A stretch of 64,000 nt of DNA, taken from the NCBI RefSeq assembly GCF_024198175.1, contig NZ_JAJVKV010000019.1, forward strand, positions 62,001 through 126,000, written 5' to 3'. A program made the position numbers and the translations under genes. This DNA is from Pyxidicoccus xibeiensis. GTDB lineage: Bacteria > Myxococcota > Myxococcia > Myxococcales > Myxococcaceae. Of this stretch, positions 1 through 9,255 are shown piece by piece. Position 1 is the stretch's first letter, and each line of letters opens with the position of its first letter. The notes under the pieces are model-generated. The model saw only the letters and a list, made by a program, of their open reading frames with translations, was not told the DNA's origin and made no database searches.

Positions 1-1
1 C

Positions 2-643
2 GCGGTGCCCGGCCGCGTCACCCTCGTCGTCCAGGGGCTGCCGGAGAAGTTCCGCGTGCAGACGTACCGGCAGCAGTTCAAGGCGCTGCCGGACGGACGG
101 GTGGAGGTGACGCTGTCGGCCGCGGCGCCGAAGACGCGCCAGCCCCGGCCGCTGGTGGACCCGGACGGTGGGGAGAACCTCAAGTCCACCCTCGTCGTGG
201 AGAGCGACGCCCCGGCCATCGTCGAGCTGTCGAAGAAGGTCATCGGCGAGGAGAAGGACGCGTACGCGGCGGCCCAGAAGGTCAACGCGTGGGTGTTCAA
301 GAACCTGGAGAAGGACTACGGGGCCAGCGCGGACCGGGCCACGGACGTGCTGAACCAGAAGCGCGGGGACTGCACGGAGCACTCGCTGCTGGCGGTGGCG
401 ATGCTGCGCTCGGCGGGGATTCCGGCGCGGCGCGTGGACGGCGTCCTCTACATGATGAACGCGGACGGCGTGCCCGCCCTGTACTGGCACGAGTGGGTGG
501 AGGCCTTCGTGGGTGAGTGGACCCAGCTGGACCCCACCTTCAACCAGCCGGTGGCGGATGCGACCCACTTCGCCTTCGGTGAAGAGGGCAACGCGGAGAT
601 TACGCCCCTCATCGGCGCGCTGAAGGTGACGGACGTGAAGTGA
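2..643 (+). CDS. Transglutaminase-like protein, C-terminal part
   Basis: The frame is open to the left edge, so this is a 3' fragment and the true start lies outside the window. The transglutaminase-core triad is visible in order: Cys in GDCTEHS, His in YWHEWVEAF and Asp in QLDPTFNQ. Such proteins in bacteria are usually exported or membrane-anchored and may act as peptidases or protein cross-linkers; the substrate here cannot be told. The residues before the core look like the end of a beta-rich domain. The next gene is a separate lipoprotein with its own ribosome binding site, so no operon is implied. Family is well supported; function is open. Confidence 0.8.
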   Translation, partial: AVPGRVTLVVQGLPEKFRVQTYRQQFKALPDGRVEVTLSAAAPKTRQPRPLVDPDGGENLKSTLVVESDAPAIVELSKKVIGEEKDAYAAAQKVNAWVFKNLEKDYGASADRATDVLNQKRGDCTEHSLLAVAMLRSAGIPARRVDGVLYMMNADGVPALYWHEWVEAFVGEWTQLDPTFNQPVADATHFAFGEEGNAEITPLIGALKVTDVK

Positions 644-778
644 GTGCAAGCCCGCACCGCGCGTGGGGGTCGGTTCGACCTGGGTAGCGCCGAGCCCCCG
701 CCTGGAGGGCTCTAGCAAGGCGTCGTGTGTTGGACTATTCAGCGGCCAGCCTCAACAACATCAGAGGGGGGCCAATCC

Positions 779-2032
779 ATGAAAAATCTGAAGAAGGCAG
801 TGGTGGTGCTCTCGCTCGCGGCGGCTACGGGCTGCAGCAGCGGGGGCGAGGGTCGCATCGTGGGGTTCGTGGTGGATGGCCAGAGCGGCCAGCGCATGAA
901 CTTCTTCAAGGCGGACGAGGGCAAGAACAACCTGGAGGACGACGACGAGTCGAAGTCCCAGGTGTACGCCATCATCGAGGGTGAGTTCCGCCGGGCGAAG
1001 CCGTGTGGCTCGGGCGACCTGAACCAGGAGAACTCCATCGAGGCGGACGGCTGCTATCAGATTGATGGCATCCCGCTGGGCGAGGAGTTCCCCATCATCG
1101 CGCAGGCGCCGGGCTACGAGCGGTTCCTGGGCCGCTATACGATGCAGACGTGGAACGAGGAGTTCGAGCACGAGGGCGCGCAGGAGGTGGTGAACCTCCG
1201 CGTGTTCCCCACGGGCTTCGCGGTGGACTACCGCTTCCTGGTGAACCTGAACGGCCGCGCGGTGCCGGACGCGAAGGTGAACTGCCAGTACCGGCTGGAG
1301 CAGGGCAACTTGCTGCAGACGGCGGGCAACTTCCTGCCGCCGGAGGCCACGGGCAGCACGACGGTGAGCGCCGTCACGGATGCCAACGGCCTCGCAGTCA
1401 TCCCGGGCGCGCAGCTCGTCAATGGCGCTACGTACCACTGCGAGGCGGTGCTGCCCGGCGCGGTGGACGGCCGCGTGCTGTCGGGTCAGTCGGACATCAC
1501 CGCGGGCATGAGCCAGCCGGAGCAGGCGATGTCCGTCAGCACCTCTGCCTCGACGGATGACAACTTCTACGCGGTGTTCTCCAACGCGGACGACCCGGAC
1601 ACCCTGCATGGCCAGACTGGCAAGCTGGTCGTCACCTTCAACCGGCCGGTGGAGATTGCGCCCCGGACGGCGGACTGCCAGGTGGCCCAGTTGTCCACGT
1701 TCGACCGTGACAACGATGGCGTCATGGGTCGCTTCGTCACCGACGTGGCGGGCAACAACGCGTCGGAGACGGTGACGGCCGAGGTGTCCGCGGATGGCCT
1801 CACCCTGACGGTGGGCTTCAAGCAGGCGGAGACGCCGCTGGACGCGGATGACCGCAACACGCTGGTGGCGTTCAGCGGCATCATCGTGCGTCCGCGCGGC
1901 GCCGCGGACAGCATCAATGTGCGCTACATCGGCGCACTGGGGAACTGCACCGAAGCCAACGTCTACGGCAACGCCCAGTCGCTGCGCAGCGTCCGGGGCG
2001 GTGGCCAGGCAGACACCATCCGGCTGTTCTAG
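779..2032 (+). CDS. Hypothetical lipoprotein with carboxypeptidase-regulatory-like start
   Basis: A 417-aa protein starting at an ATG preceded by AGAGGGGGG at 763-770. The N terminus is a lipoprotein signal (MKNLKKAVVVLSLAAATGC), with lipidation expected on the Cys of the AATGC lipobox, so it should sit in the cell envelope. After it, a GRIVGFVVDGQSGQR segment followed by a DGCYQIDGIPLG stretch looks like a carboxypeptidase-regulatory-like beta domain; the rest is beta-rich with scattered Cys. No catalytic motif was found. It probably belongs to the large set of myxobacterial surface lipoproteins of unknown role. A strong hairpin follows the gene. Confidence 0.8.
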   Translation: MKNLKKAVVVLSLAAATGCSSGGEGRIVGFVVDGQSGQRMNFFKADEGKNNLEDDDESKSQVYAIIEGEFRRAKPCGSGDLNQENSIEADGCYQIDGIPLGEEFPIIAQAPGYERFLGRYTMQTWNEEFEHEGAQEVVNLRVFPTGFAVDYRFLVNLNGRAVPDAKVNCQYRLEQGNLLQTAGNFLPPEATGSTTVSAVTDANGLAVIPGAQLVNGATYHCEAVLPGAVDGRVLSGQSDITAGMSQPEQAMSVSTSASTDDNFYAVFSNADDPDTLHGQTGKLVVTFNRPVEIAPRTADCQVAQLSTFDRDNDGVMGRFVTDVAGNNASETVTAEVSADGLTLTVGFKQAETPLDADDRNTLVAFSGIIVRPRGAADSINVRYIGALGNCTEANVYGNAQSLRSVRGGGQADTIRLF

Positions 2033-2058
2033 TTCTCATCGCCAGACGTGAGTGACAC

Positions 2059-2098
2059 CGCGGGGCGCGGGGCCTGAGAAGGCCTTCCGCGCCCCGCG
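2059..2098 (+). terminator. Strong GC-rich hairpin after lipoprotein gene
   Basis: A perfect 12-bp inverted repeat, CGCGGGGCGCGG at 2059-2070 and its complement at 2087-2098. The loop itself contains a GGCC/GGCC dyad. It lies 27 nt after the stop codon. There is no T tract, which is common for GC-rich terminators. Confidence 0.6.
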
Positions 2099-2229
2099 TG
2101 CGTTCGCGCCTCAGGCCACGGAGCTTCCCCGCTGGCCGAGCGCCCCTGCGGCTCCGACAGGCAGCGTCACACCCGCCCCCCGGTGACTCCCTCCCAGCGA
2201 AGAGAACCGTCCACTCAAAGGGGGACACC

Positions 2230-3543
2230 ATGGGAACCATCGCTCTCGCGCCAGGGCAGGTCGTCGTCTCGCTGAACTTCGACGACTGTCTGGCCAGTCA
2301 GTTCCAGGCCGCCGCCATGCTGGAGGCCAGGGGCATGCGCGGCACCTTCTTCATCAACAGCGGCAAGCTGGGACAGTCCGGCCGCCTCACGCTCGAGCAG
2401 GTGCGCGCCCTCCAGGACGCCGGCCACGAGATTGGCGGCCACACCCTCTCCCATCCACGCCTGACCGAGCTGTCCCCGGACGACCAGCGACGCGAAATCT
2501 GCAACGACCGCGTGGCCCTGCTCAACGCGGGCTTCCGCGTGACTTCGTTCGCCTACCCGTTCGGCGACAAGGACTCCGTCACCCGGCAGATTGTCATCGA
2601 CTGCAACTACAACTCCGCCCGGGAGAGCGGCGGCCTGCGCAGCCCCTCCGGCAGCAGCGGCAATCCCTACGCCGAGCCCGTCCCTCCCGCGGATGCCTTC
2701 GCGATTCGCACCCACGGCTCCGTCCAGGACACCACCAGCCTGTCCACCCTCCAGGCCTACGTCACCCAGGCCGAGAACAACGGCGGCGGCTGGGTGCCCA
2801 TCGTCTTCCACCACATCTGTGGCCCCTGCAACCCGGCCCAGACCTACTCCACCTCGCCCGCCACGCTCGCCGCGTTCCTCGACTGGCTGGCCCTCCGCGC
2901 CACGCGAGGCACCACCGTCGCCCTCATGGACACCGTCATCGGCGGGACGCTGAGGCCGCCTGTCAGCGGACCTCCCGTCGTGAGCCCCACGCAGCTGTTC
3001 AAGAACCCCTCGCTGGAGACGGACAGCAACGGCGACGGCACACCGGACTGCTGGCAGCGCGGTGGCTTCGGCACCAACACCTTCACGTGGAGCCGCACGT
3101 CCGATGCCCACAGCGGGAGCTGGGCGCAGCAGCTGCGCATCACCAGCATCTCCAGCGGCGACCGCAAGCTCCTCTCCACGCAGGACAGCGGCACGTGCGC
3201 CCCGGCCGCCGTCACCGGCCACCGCTACCGCATCTCCGCCTGGTACAAGTCCACCACGTCGGTCCGCTTCAAGGCGTACTACCGCAACAGCTCGGGCGTC
3301 TGGGACTACTGGACCCAGGGCCCCCTGCTGCCGGCGACCAGCAGCTACACCCGCGCCGAGTGGACCACGCCGTCGGCCCCCAGCGCGGCCCGCTTCCTCA
3401 GCCTCGGCATGTCGCTGGACCGCGTCGGCACGATGACCGTGGATGACTTCACGCTCTCCGACCTCGACGCGACCATGGCCCGCTCGGACACCTACGAGTA
3501 CCCCGGGCTCGAAGCCGAGGCCGAAGCGACGGCGCACCCCTGA
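2230..3543 (+). CDS. NodB-type polysaccharide deacetylase with C-terminal carbohydrate-binding-like domain
   Basis: A 437-aa protein. The NodB homology domain fills roughly residues 10-230: motif 1 is SLNFDDC, motif 2 GHTLSHPRL supplies the metal-binding HxxxH, and motif 3 is AYPFGD. The family removes N- or O-acetyl groups from polysaccharides such as chitin, peptidoglycan or biofilm glycans. A beta-rich C-terminal region (about 260-420) with a DSNGDGTPDCW stretch resembles a carbohydrate-binding or jelly-roll module. The ATG is chosen for the AAAGGGGGA ribosome binding site at 2217-2225; from it no Sec signal is visible, which is odd for an enzyme of this kind. Confidence 0.85.
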   Translation: MGTIALAPGQVVVSLNFDDCLASQFQAAAMLEARGMRGTFFINSGKLGQSGRLTLEQVRALQDAGHEIGGHTLSHPRLTELSPDDQRREICNDRVALLNAGFRVTSFAYPFGDKDSVTRQIVIDCNYNSARESGGLRSPSGSSGNPYAEPVPPADAFAIRTHGSVQDTTSLSTLQAYVTQAENNGGGWVPIVFHHICGPCNPAQTYSTSPATLAAFLDWLALRATRGTTVALMDTVIGGTLRPPVSGPPVVSPTQLFKNPSLETDSNGDGTPDCWQRGGFGTNTFTWSRTSDAHSGSWAQQLRITSISSGDRKLLSTQDSGTCAPAAVTGHRYRISAWYKSTTSVRFKAYYRNSSGVWDYWTQGPLLPATSSYTRAEWTTPSAPSAARFLSLGMSLDRVGTMTVDDFTLSDLDATMARSDTYEYPGLEAEAEATAHP

Positions 3544-3555
3544 GCGCCCACACCT

Positions 3556-3590
3556 CCACCGGGGCCCGGTCGAACCTCAGGCCCCGGTGG
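3556..3590. terminator. Bidirectional hairpin between convergent genes
   Basis: Inverted repeat CCACCGGGGCC (3556-3566) and GGCCCCGGTGG (3580-3590) with a 13-nt loop. It sits where the deacetylase gene and the convergent thioredoxin-domain gene end and overlaps the last codons of the latter. It can serve both strands. Confidence 0.55.
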
Positions 3591-5670
3591 GAGCCGCCAC
3601 CAGCCGCCCCGCCAGCGCCTCTGCCTCCGTGAGCGGCCGCTCGCAGACGAAGCCCCGGCACAGGTAGGCCGCGCCCCTGTCTCCCACGGGCTCACGGCCC
3701 TCGAGGATTTCCGCCAGCAGTGGCGGCACCGGCGCCCCGGGCTCCTTCCAGCCGAAGGCAAACGTGGGCGCATACACGCGGTTCGCGGAGGCCAGCAGCG
3801 GCGCCACCGCCTCGCGCGTCCCGGCGAAGGTGACGCCCGCCGCGCCGTCGAGCAGCGCGTCCGCCGCCAGCCCCAGGTACCCGTAGGCCATGGGGTTGCC
3901 CACCAGCCCCTCACGCATCCGCGCCACGTACTTCTCCGGCAGCTCCAGGTGCCGCTTGTCACCCGTGAGCGCCGCCAGCGCCACCTGGGCCTCCGTCAGC
4001 GTGGAGGCTCCCGAGGGAAACGCATTGTCGAAGAGCCCATACGTCGCCACCACCAGGTCCTTCTGCCCCCGGGGCGCCGTGAGGTACGCCCCCTTCCGCG
4101 CATCCCAGAACAGCTCCACCGCGCGCCGCGCCAGCGCGTCCGCTGCCTCCAGGTACTTCACGTCGAAGGTGGCCTGGTAGAGCGCCGTCAGCCCCGAGGC
4201 CAGGTCGCCGTAGTCCTCCAGGAAGCCGTCGATGCGCGCCTGTCCCTCCTGGTACGAGCGCGCCAGCCGCGTCCCGTCCCACAGCTTCGCGAGCACGAAG
4301 TCCGCCGCGTCCGCGGCCCGCCGGGCCCAGTCCGGCCGCTCGAAGACGCGCGCGGCGAGCGCCAGCCCGCGAATCGTCAGCCCGTTCCACCCCGCGAGAA
4401 TCTTGTCGTCGCGCCCCGGCTTCACCCGCTGCTCGCGCGCCTCGAAGAGCGCCGTGCGCGCCGCGGCCAGCTCCCGCTCCAGCTCCGCCACCGGAACCCC
4501 ACGCTCGCGCGCCAGGTCCTCCACCGGCACCGCCACCTCCAGCACCGTGGCGCCTCCCTCGAAGTTGCCCTCCGGCGTGATTCGGAAGTGGCGCTGCACC
4601 AGGTCCTTCCAGGCCGGGGGCAGGACCGCCTGGAGCTCCTCCGGGCGCCAGACGAAGAACTTCCCCTCCTCGCCCTCGCTGTCCGCGTCCTGCGCCGCGT
4701 AGAAGGCGCCGCCTGCGTCCGTCATCTCCCGGTGCAGGTACTCCACCGTCTCCTCCACCACCTTGCGCCACAGCGGCCGGGGCTCCACCTGCTGCGCCTC
4801 CGCGTACAGGTGCAGCAGCTGCGCGTTGTCGTAGAGCATCTTCTCGAAGTGCGGCACCAGCCACCGCGCGTCCACCGAGTACCGGTGGAAGCCTCCGCCG
4901 AGCTGATCGTAGACGCCGCCCAGCGCCATGCGCTCCAGCGTGAGGAACACCGCGTCCTTCAGCGGCGCGCCACCGCCGCGGCGCCAGGCGCGCAGCAGCA
5001 GCGCCACGTTCATCGGGTTGGGGAACTTGGGCGCGCCGCCGAACCCGCCGTGCACCGGGTCCACCTCTTGCGCCATGCGCCGGCCCAGCTCCACCACGTC
5101 CCCGGCGGACAGCGTGCCGGGTGCGGCGTCCAGGCCGTAGGCGGCCAGCTCGCCCAGGCCCTCCTCGAAGAGCCGGGCCTGCTTGCCCACCTCTTCCCGC
5201 TTGTGCGCCCACGCCTCGCGCAGCGACGCCAGCAGCCGGGGGAAGCCGGGGCGTCCGAAGCGGTCCTCGGGCGGGAAGTAGGTGCCTCCGTAGAAGGGCT
5301 TCAGGTCCGGCGTGAGGAACACCGTCAGCGGCCAGCCGCCGCCCTGCCCCATCAGCTGCACCACGCCCTGGTAGAGCTGGTCCAGGTCCGGCCGCTCCTC
5401 GCGGTCCACCTTGATGTTGATGAACCCCTCGTTCATCTGCCGGGCGATGTCCGGAGACTCGAACGACTCGTGCGCCATGACGTGGCACCAGTGGCAGGCC
5501 GAGTAGCCCACCGACAGCAGGATGGGCTTGTCCTCGGCCTTCGCGCGGGCGAGCGCCTCCTCGCCCCAGGGGAACCAGTCCACCGGGTTGTGGGCGTGCT
5601 GGCGCAGGTACGGAGACGGCTCACGGGCCAACCGGTTGGGGGAGCCTGACTGCGAAGAGGGGGCGGCCAT
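3577..5670 (-). CDS. Thioredoxin-domain protein of the YyaL/DUF255 (SSP411) family
   Basis: A 697-aa protein, the usual family length. The N-terminal DUF255 thioredoxin fold includes YLRQHAHNPVDWFPW and the redox motif SACHWCHVM; DREERPDLDQLY and GGWPLTVFLTPD follow, both typical. The C-terminal two thirds form the alpha/alpha-barrel region related to N-acylglucosamine epimerases and glycosidases. The molecular role is unsettled. The start is the ATG with GGAG about 5 nt upstream, giving MAAPSSQSG and no signal peptide, so a cytoplasmic protein. It stands alone on this strand between two plus-strand genes. Confidence 0.92.
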   Translation of the reverse strand: MAAPSSQSGSPNRLAREPSPYLRQHAHNPVDWFPWGEEALARAKAEDKPILLSVGYSACHWCHVMAHESFESPDIARQMNEGFINIKVDREERPDLDQLYQGVVQLMGQGGGWPLTVFLTPDLKPFYGGTYFPPEDRFGRPGFPRLLASLREAWAHKREEVGKQARLFEEGLGELAAYGLDAAPGTLSAGDVVELGRRMAQEVDPVHGGFGGAPKFPNPMNVALLLRAWRRGGGAPLKDAVFLTLERMALGGVYDQLGGGFHRYSVDARWLVPHFEKMLYDNAQLLHLYAEAQQVEPRPLWRKVVEETVEYLHREMTDAGGAFYAAQDADSEGEEGKFFVWRPEELQAVLPPAWKDLVQRHFRITPEGNFEGGATVLEVAVPVEDLARERGVPVAELERELAAARTALFEAREQRVKPGRDDKILAGWNGLTIRGLALAARVFERPDWARRAADAADFVLAKLWDGTRLARSYQEGQARIDGFLEDYGDLASGLTALYQATFDVKYLEAADALARRAVELFWDARKGAYLTAPRGQKDLVVATYGLFDNAFPSGASTLTEAQVALAALTGDKRHLELPEKYVARMREGLVGNPMAYGYLGLAADALLDGAAGVTFAGTREAVAPLLASANRVYAPTFAFGWKEPGAPVPPLLAEILEGREPVGDRGAAYLCRGFVCERPLTEAEALAGRLVAAPTGA

Positions 5671-5844
5671 GGGGACTCCGGGGAAGAGGGCCTCAGTGGG
5701 AGATACGGAGCCGCTCGCGGCCGAGCAAGCAGTGAACGCCGGGAGACAGGTCGCGCAAATCGCGCCAGGTCCACGCAACCCTGGACATCTTCTCCCGACA
5801 ATCCAGGAAAAATAGGCCGCCCCCCACGCCTGCTGGAGTTGCCC

Positions 5845-6540
5845 ATGTCCCCCAACGTCTCCGCTACCGGCTCTCGCAAAGTTTCCACTGCCGCTGCCTC
5901 CGCGCTGCCGGCCACCGTGCGCATGGGCTCGAAGGGCCCGGTGGTGGCGGACCTGCAGCGCCGGCTGGCCGCCGCGGGCTTCAACCCCGGCAAAGCCGAT
6001 GGGGACTTCGGTCCGAAGACGAAGGCCGCGGTGCTGGCCTTCCAGCGCGCCAAGGGACTGACGGCGGACGGCATCGTCGGGCCGAAGACGTGGGGCGCCC
6101 TGCGCGCGGGCGGTGCGAAGCCGCCCCCCTCCAACCCGGGCCCCACCGGTCGCGGCACCGCGGAGACCTTCGTGCAGAAGGCGCTGTCCCAGGCAGGGGA
6201 CCGCTACATCTTCGGCGCCGAGGTCAACCTCAACGACAAGAACCCGAAGGCCTTCGACTGCTCGGAGCTGGTCCAGTGGGCGGCCCACCAGGCCGGCGTC
6301 AGCATCCCCGACGGGACGATGAACCAGCTCCCGCACGTGAAGAACAAGGGCACCACCATCTCCGTGGCCGAGGCGCTGCGCACGCGCGGCGCGCTGCTCT
6401 TCCGTCCCGGCCACGTGGCCATCAGCCTCGGCGACGGGCGCACCATCGAGGCCAAGGGCAGCGCCTACGGCGTGGGCATCTTCAGCGCCCACAACCGCGG
6501 GTGGACCACCGGCGCGCTCGTGCCGGGCCTGAAGTACTGA
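5845..6540 (+). CDS. Peptidoglycan-binding domain plus NlpC/P60-like hydrolase
   Basis: A 231-aa protein. Residues about 25-80 are a PG_binding_1 domain (GSKGPVVADLQRRLAAAGF, with DGIVGPKTWGAL closing it). After a Pro-rich linker comes an NlpC/P60-like domain with the probable nucleophile Cys in FDCSELVQW and the catalytic His in PGHVAISLG. Such enzymes cleave peptidoglycan stem peptides. GGAG at 5835-5838 selects this ATG. No classical signal peptide is seen, so it may leave the cell by another route, act on lysis, or be delivered into other cells; this last point is speculation. Confidence 0.85.
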   Translation: MSPNVSATGSRKVSTAAASALPATVRMGSKGPVVADLQRRLAAAGFNPGKADGDFGPKTKAAVLAFQRAKGLTADGIVGPKTWGALRAGGAKPPPSNPGPTGRGTAETFVQKALSQAGDRYIFGAEVNLNDKNPKAFDCSELVQWAAHQAGVSIPDGTMNQLPHVKNKGTTISVAEALRTRGALLFRPGHVAISLGDGRTIEAKGSAYGVGIFSAHNRGWTTGALVPGLKY

Positions 6541-6571
6541 AGCGCAGTCCCCCGACACCGGCTTCCCAGGG

Positions 6572-6592
6572 CCCTGGCGGCTTCCGCCAGGG
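6572..6592 (+). terminator. Hairpin after NlpC-like gene
   Basis: CCCTGGCGG, a CTT loop, then CCGCCAGGG: a perfect 9-bp stem beginning 32 nt after the upstream stop codon and lying before the UbiA cluster. It would separate the two transcription units. No T tract. Confidence 0.6.
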
Positions 6593-6670
6593 TTCGACAG
6601 GGGCCTGCCGCCTTCCTTGCTAGCGAGCGGGGAACAGCACATGTTTCCCGTCCTCAGGGAGACGGGACTC

Positions 6671-7633
6671 ATGCATGTCGAGTCGATGGGCCTCGCGGAG
6701 CGCTGGTGGTACGCCCTCAAGCCCGCGAGCTGGCCGAAGGTGTTCGTCCCGGCCGTCCTCGGACAGGCCGTGGGTGCGGTGCATGCGGGAGGCCCCTCCG
6801 CGCGGGCGCTCGCCTTCGGTGTGCTGTGGATGGTGGCGGACGTGGCCTTCATCGTCCTGCTCAACGACTGGGGCGACAGGACGGTGGACGCCCTCAAGCG
6901 CCAGATGTTCCCCAGGGCCGGCTCCCCCAAGACGATTCCGGACGGCATCCTCCCCGCCAGGGCCCTGCTCGTCGCGGGGCTGGGCGCCGGGGTGGTGGCG
7001 CTGCTGATAGCCGCCGTCGCCGGGGCCGTGCTGGAGCGCCCGCTGCTGCTGCCCATCGCCGCGCTCGCCCTGTTCGTCTTCATCGCCTACACGCTGCCTC
7101 CGCTGCGGCTCAACTACCGGGGCGGCGGCGAGCTGCTGGAGATGGTGGGCGTCGGTGGCGTGCTCCCCGCGCTGCACGCGTATGCGCAGTGCGGCCAGTG
7201 GGCGCCGGCGTGGCTCGTGGCACTGGCGCCGGGAATGCTCGCGATGGCGCTGTCGAGCGCGCTGGCCAGCGGGCTGTCCGACGAGGAGAGCGACCGCGCC
7301 GGAGGCAAGCGCACCTGGGCGTCGCTGCGAGGCAACGCCGCGGCCCGCCGGGGCTCGGAGGCCCTGCTGGTGCTGGGCTCGCTGCTGTGGTTCGGGGCAC
7401 CGTGGATGGCCCGCGAGGCGCCTCCGCCGGCCGCGGTGATTCCCGCCGCCTCGCTGGTGCTGTTCTTCGGGGTGCGCGCCTGGCGCCGCAGCCCGGACGC
7501 GGTGACGAATGCCTTCGGCGCGCAGTCCGCGTACAAGCTGGAGCTGCACCGCGCCATCTGGTGGGGGACGCTCACCCTGTCCGGCATGCTGCTGCTCGTC
7601 GGCCGGGGCCCGCTCGGAGCGCAGGCCTCATGA
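6671..7633 (+). CDS. UbiA-family prenyltransferase 1
   Basis: About 320 aa with 7-9 hydrophobic helices. The first Asp-rich motif reads NDWGDRTVD (NDxxDxxxD) and the second DEESDRAGGKRT, the pattern of the MenA/UbiA family, which transfers an isoprenyl chain from its diphosphate to an acceptor in the membrane. The acceptor cannot be told. AGGGAG at 6656-6661 favours this ATG; a start at 6641 with GGGGA upstream is possible. The stop overlaps the next start as ATGA, so this is the first gene of a four-gene unit with an unrecognised protein, a second UbiA and a lycopene-cyclase-type protein. Confidence 0.85.
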   Translation: MHVESMGLAERWWYALKPASWPKVFVPAVLGQAVGAVHAGGPSARALAFGVLWMVADVAFIVLLNDWGDRTVDALKRQMFPRAGSPKTIPDGILPARALLVAGLGAGVVALLIAAVAGAVLERPLLLPIAALALFVFIAYTLPPLRLNYRGGGELLEMVGVGGVLPALHAYAQCGQWAPAWLVALAPGMLAMALSSALASGLSDEESDRAGGKRTWASLRGNAAARRGSEALLVLGSLLWFGAPWMAREAPPPAAVIPAASLVLFFGVRAWRRSPDAVTNAFGAQSAYKLELHRAIWWGTLTLSGMLLLVGRGPLGAQAS

Positions 7634-8355
7634 ACCCGTTGCCTGATGCCCTGTGCGCCCGGCTGGAGGCGCTGGAGCCGCTGCTTGGCGCGCGCGCCTC
7701 GCTCTCTCCAGAACGGGAGCGTGCCCCCACTCCGCGCGAGCTGGCGGAGCGCGTGGCGGCGGGACAGGAAGACGTCGTGCGCCTGCGGGCCTTCACCGAG
7801 GGGCTCTGCGACATCGTCCAGGCGCTGGTGGAGAACTTCCCGCACAACATCTTCTGGGACCTCGACTACCCGGCCCGCTGTCTGTGGGACGCCGGAGGGC
7901 CGCGGGAGATGGAGGCCTTCGCCCGCAGGGTGATGACGCTGTGCCACGGCTTCGGCGTCAAGTCCGAGCTGCGCTTCCGCTACGCGCACGACTTCCTCTT
8001 CGGCTACGACTGGGCCCGCTGGGTGATGCGTGAGCCCGAGCAGCGCGCGGCCATCCGCCCCTTCGATGCGGCCTTCCTCGAGTACCTGGAGGGCCGGCGG
8101 GAGTCGCTGCTCGCGCTCATCGCCAATAACGACGCGAAGTACTCGCAGCTCCAGGGCGTGGAGTACCGCAACCCCTTCGGCTTCGCGCGGGAGCCGGACG
8201 AGGAGACGCGGCTGCACCGGGCGCTCGCGCGGGAGGGCCACATCCCCGTGAAGGCGTGGCGGCTGGAAGGCGAGCCCCGGTGGGATTTGCCCTTCGCCGA
8301 CCTGCGCACGGAGGCGGCCCGCCGCCTGGGCCTGTCGCGCGAGGGGCGTCCATGA
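7630..8355 (+). CDS. Unrecognised 241-aa protein inside the UbiA cluster
   Basis: I do not recognise this family. It is a soluble, Arg- and Glu-rich protein with no membrane segment or signal peptide. Notable aromatic or acidic stretches are PHNIFWDLDYPARCLWD, RFRYAHDFLFGYDWARW and IANNDAKYSQLQGVEYRNP. It overlaps the UbiA gene before and the UbiA gene after by ATGA, so it is almost certainly co-translated with both. The context suggests an acceptor-modifying enzyme or an accessory factor for the prenyltransferases, but no catalytic motif supports a definite role. Confidence 0.75.
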   Translation: MNPLPDALCARLEALEPLLGARASLSPERERAPTPRELAERVAAGQEDVVRLRAFTEGLCDIVQALVENFPHNIFWDLDYPARCLWDAGGPREMEAFARRVMTLCHGFGVKSELRFRYAHDFLFGYDWARWVMREPEQRAAIRPFDAAFLEYLEGRRESLLALIANNDAKYSQLQGVEYRNPFGFAREPDEETRLHRALAREGHIPVKAWRLEGEPRWDLPFADLRTEAARRLGLSREGRP

Positions 8356-9248
8356 CGGCCCTCCGGGCCTGGCTCCAGGCCTCGCGGCTGCCGTCGCAGT
8401 CCTATATCGCGCTGCCCTTGCTGCTCGGACAGCTGGTCGCGGTCCGCCTGTCGGGGCACCCGCTGGACATGGCAACGCTGGTCGGAGTGCAGCTCTTCGG
8501 CGTGCTGGACCAGCTCTTCATCGTCTACGCCAATGACTGGGCGGACCAGGAGACGGACCGCCGCAACCGGACGGCCACCGTGTTCTCCGGCGGCTCGCGG
8601 GTGCTGGTGGAGGGGCGACTCTCGGCGCGTGCGCTCGGCATCGCCGCGCTCGTCTGCGCGGTGGGACTGCTGCTGGTGTCGGTGGGGCTCGCGGTGACGC
8701 GTGGCGTGCCGCTGCTCGTGCCCCTGGCATTGGTGGCGCTGGCACTGCTGTGGGCCTACAGCTACGCGCCGTTGCGGCTCTCGTACCGGGGCGGGGGCGA
8801 GCTGCTGCAGATGGTGGGCGTCAGCGGCGTGCTCCCGCTCTATGGGTACCTCGCGCAGGGAGGAGCGCTCGGCCGCTTTCCCTGGTGGCTCGTCGCGTGC
8901 CTGCTGCCCACGCACCTGGCCTGTGCCATCGCCACCGCGCTGCCGGACGAGCCGTCCGACCGCGAGAGCCGGAAGCTCACCCTGCCCGCGCGCGTGGGCG
9001 GTGAGCGTGCCGCGTGGGTCATCCTGGCGCTGAATGCCCTGACGCTGGCGCTCGCGCCGCTCGGGCTGGCGGCGGTGGGCCTGCGCGCGGACGCGTGGCT
9101 GCTGCTGCCCGCGCTGGCGGCCGTAGGGGTGGTGCTGACACGTCCCGCTCCGCCCGGCTCGCGGCGCATGCTGCTGCGCGTGGCGGCGGCCATTGGCGCG
9201 ACGACGGCCATGGTCTGCCTTCCCCTCGTCGGCCTCGCATTGGGCTGA
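8352..9248 (+). CDS. UbiA-family prenyltransferase 2
   Basis: A 298-aa polytopic membrane protein. Asp-rich motif 1 is NDWADQETDRRN and motif 2 DEPSDRESRKLT; the middle LRLSYRGGGELLQM segment closely matches LRLNYRGGGELLEM of the first UbiA protein, so the two are paralogues. The second motif lacks the GKRT of the first copy, hinting at a different acceptor or step. GAGGGGCG precedes the ATG, which overlaps the stop of the 241-aa gene. It acts in the membrane on a prenyl diphosphate; the product is unknown. Confidence 0.88.
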   Translation: MTALRAWLQASRLPSQSYIALPLLLGQLVAVRLSGHPLDMATLVGVQLFGVLDQLFIVYANDWADQETDRRNRTATVFSGGSRVLVEGRLSARALGIAALVCAVGLLLVSVGLAVTRGVPLLVPLALVALALLWAYSYAPLRLSYRGGGELLQMVGVSGVLPLYGYLAQGGALGRFPWWLVACLLPTHLACAIATALPDEPSDRESRKLTLPARVGGERAAWVILALNALTLALAPLGLAAVGLRADAWLLLPALAAVGVVLTRPAPPGSRRMLLRVAAAIGATTAMVCLPLVGLALG

Positions 9249-9255
9249 GGCACGC

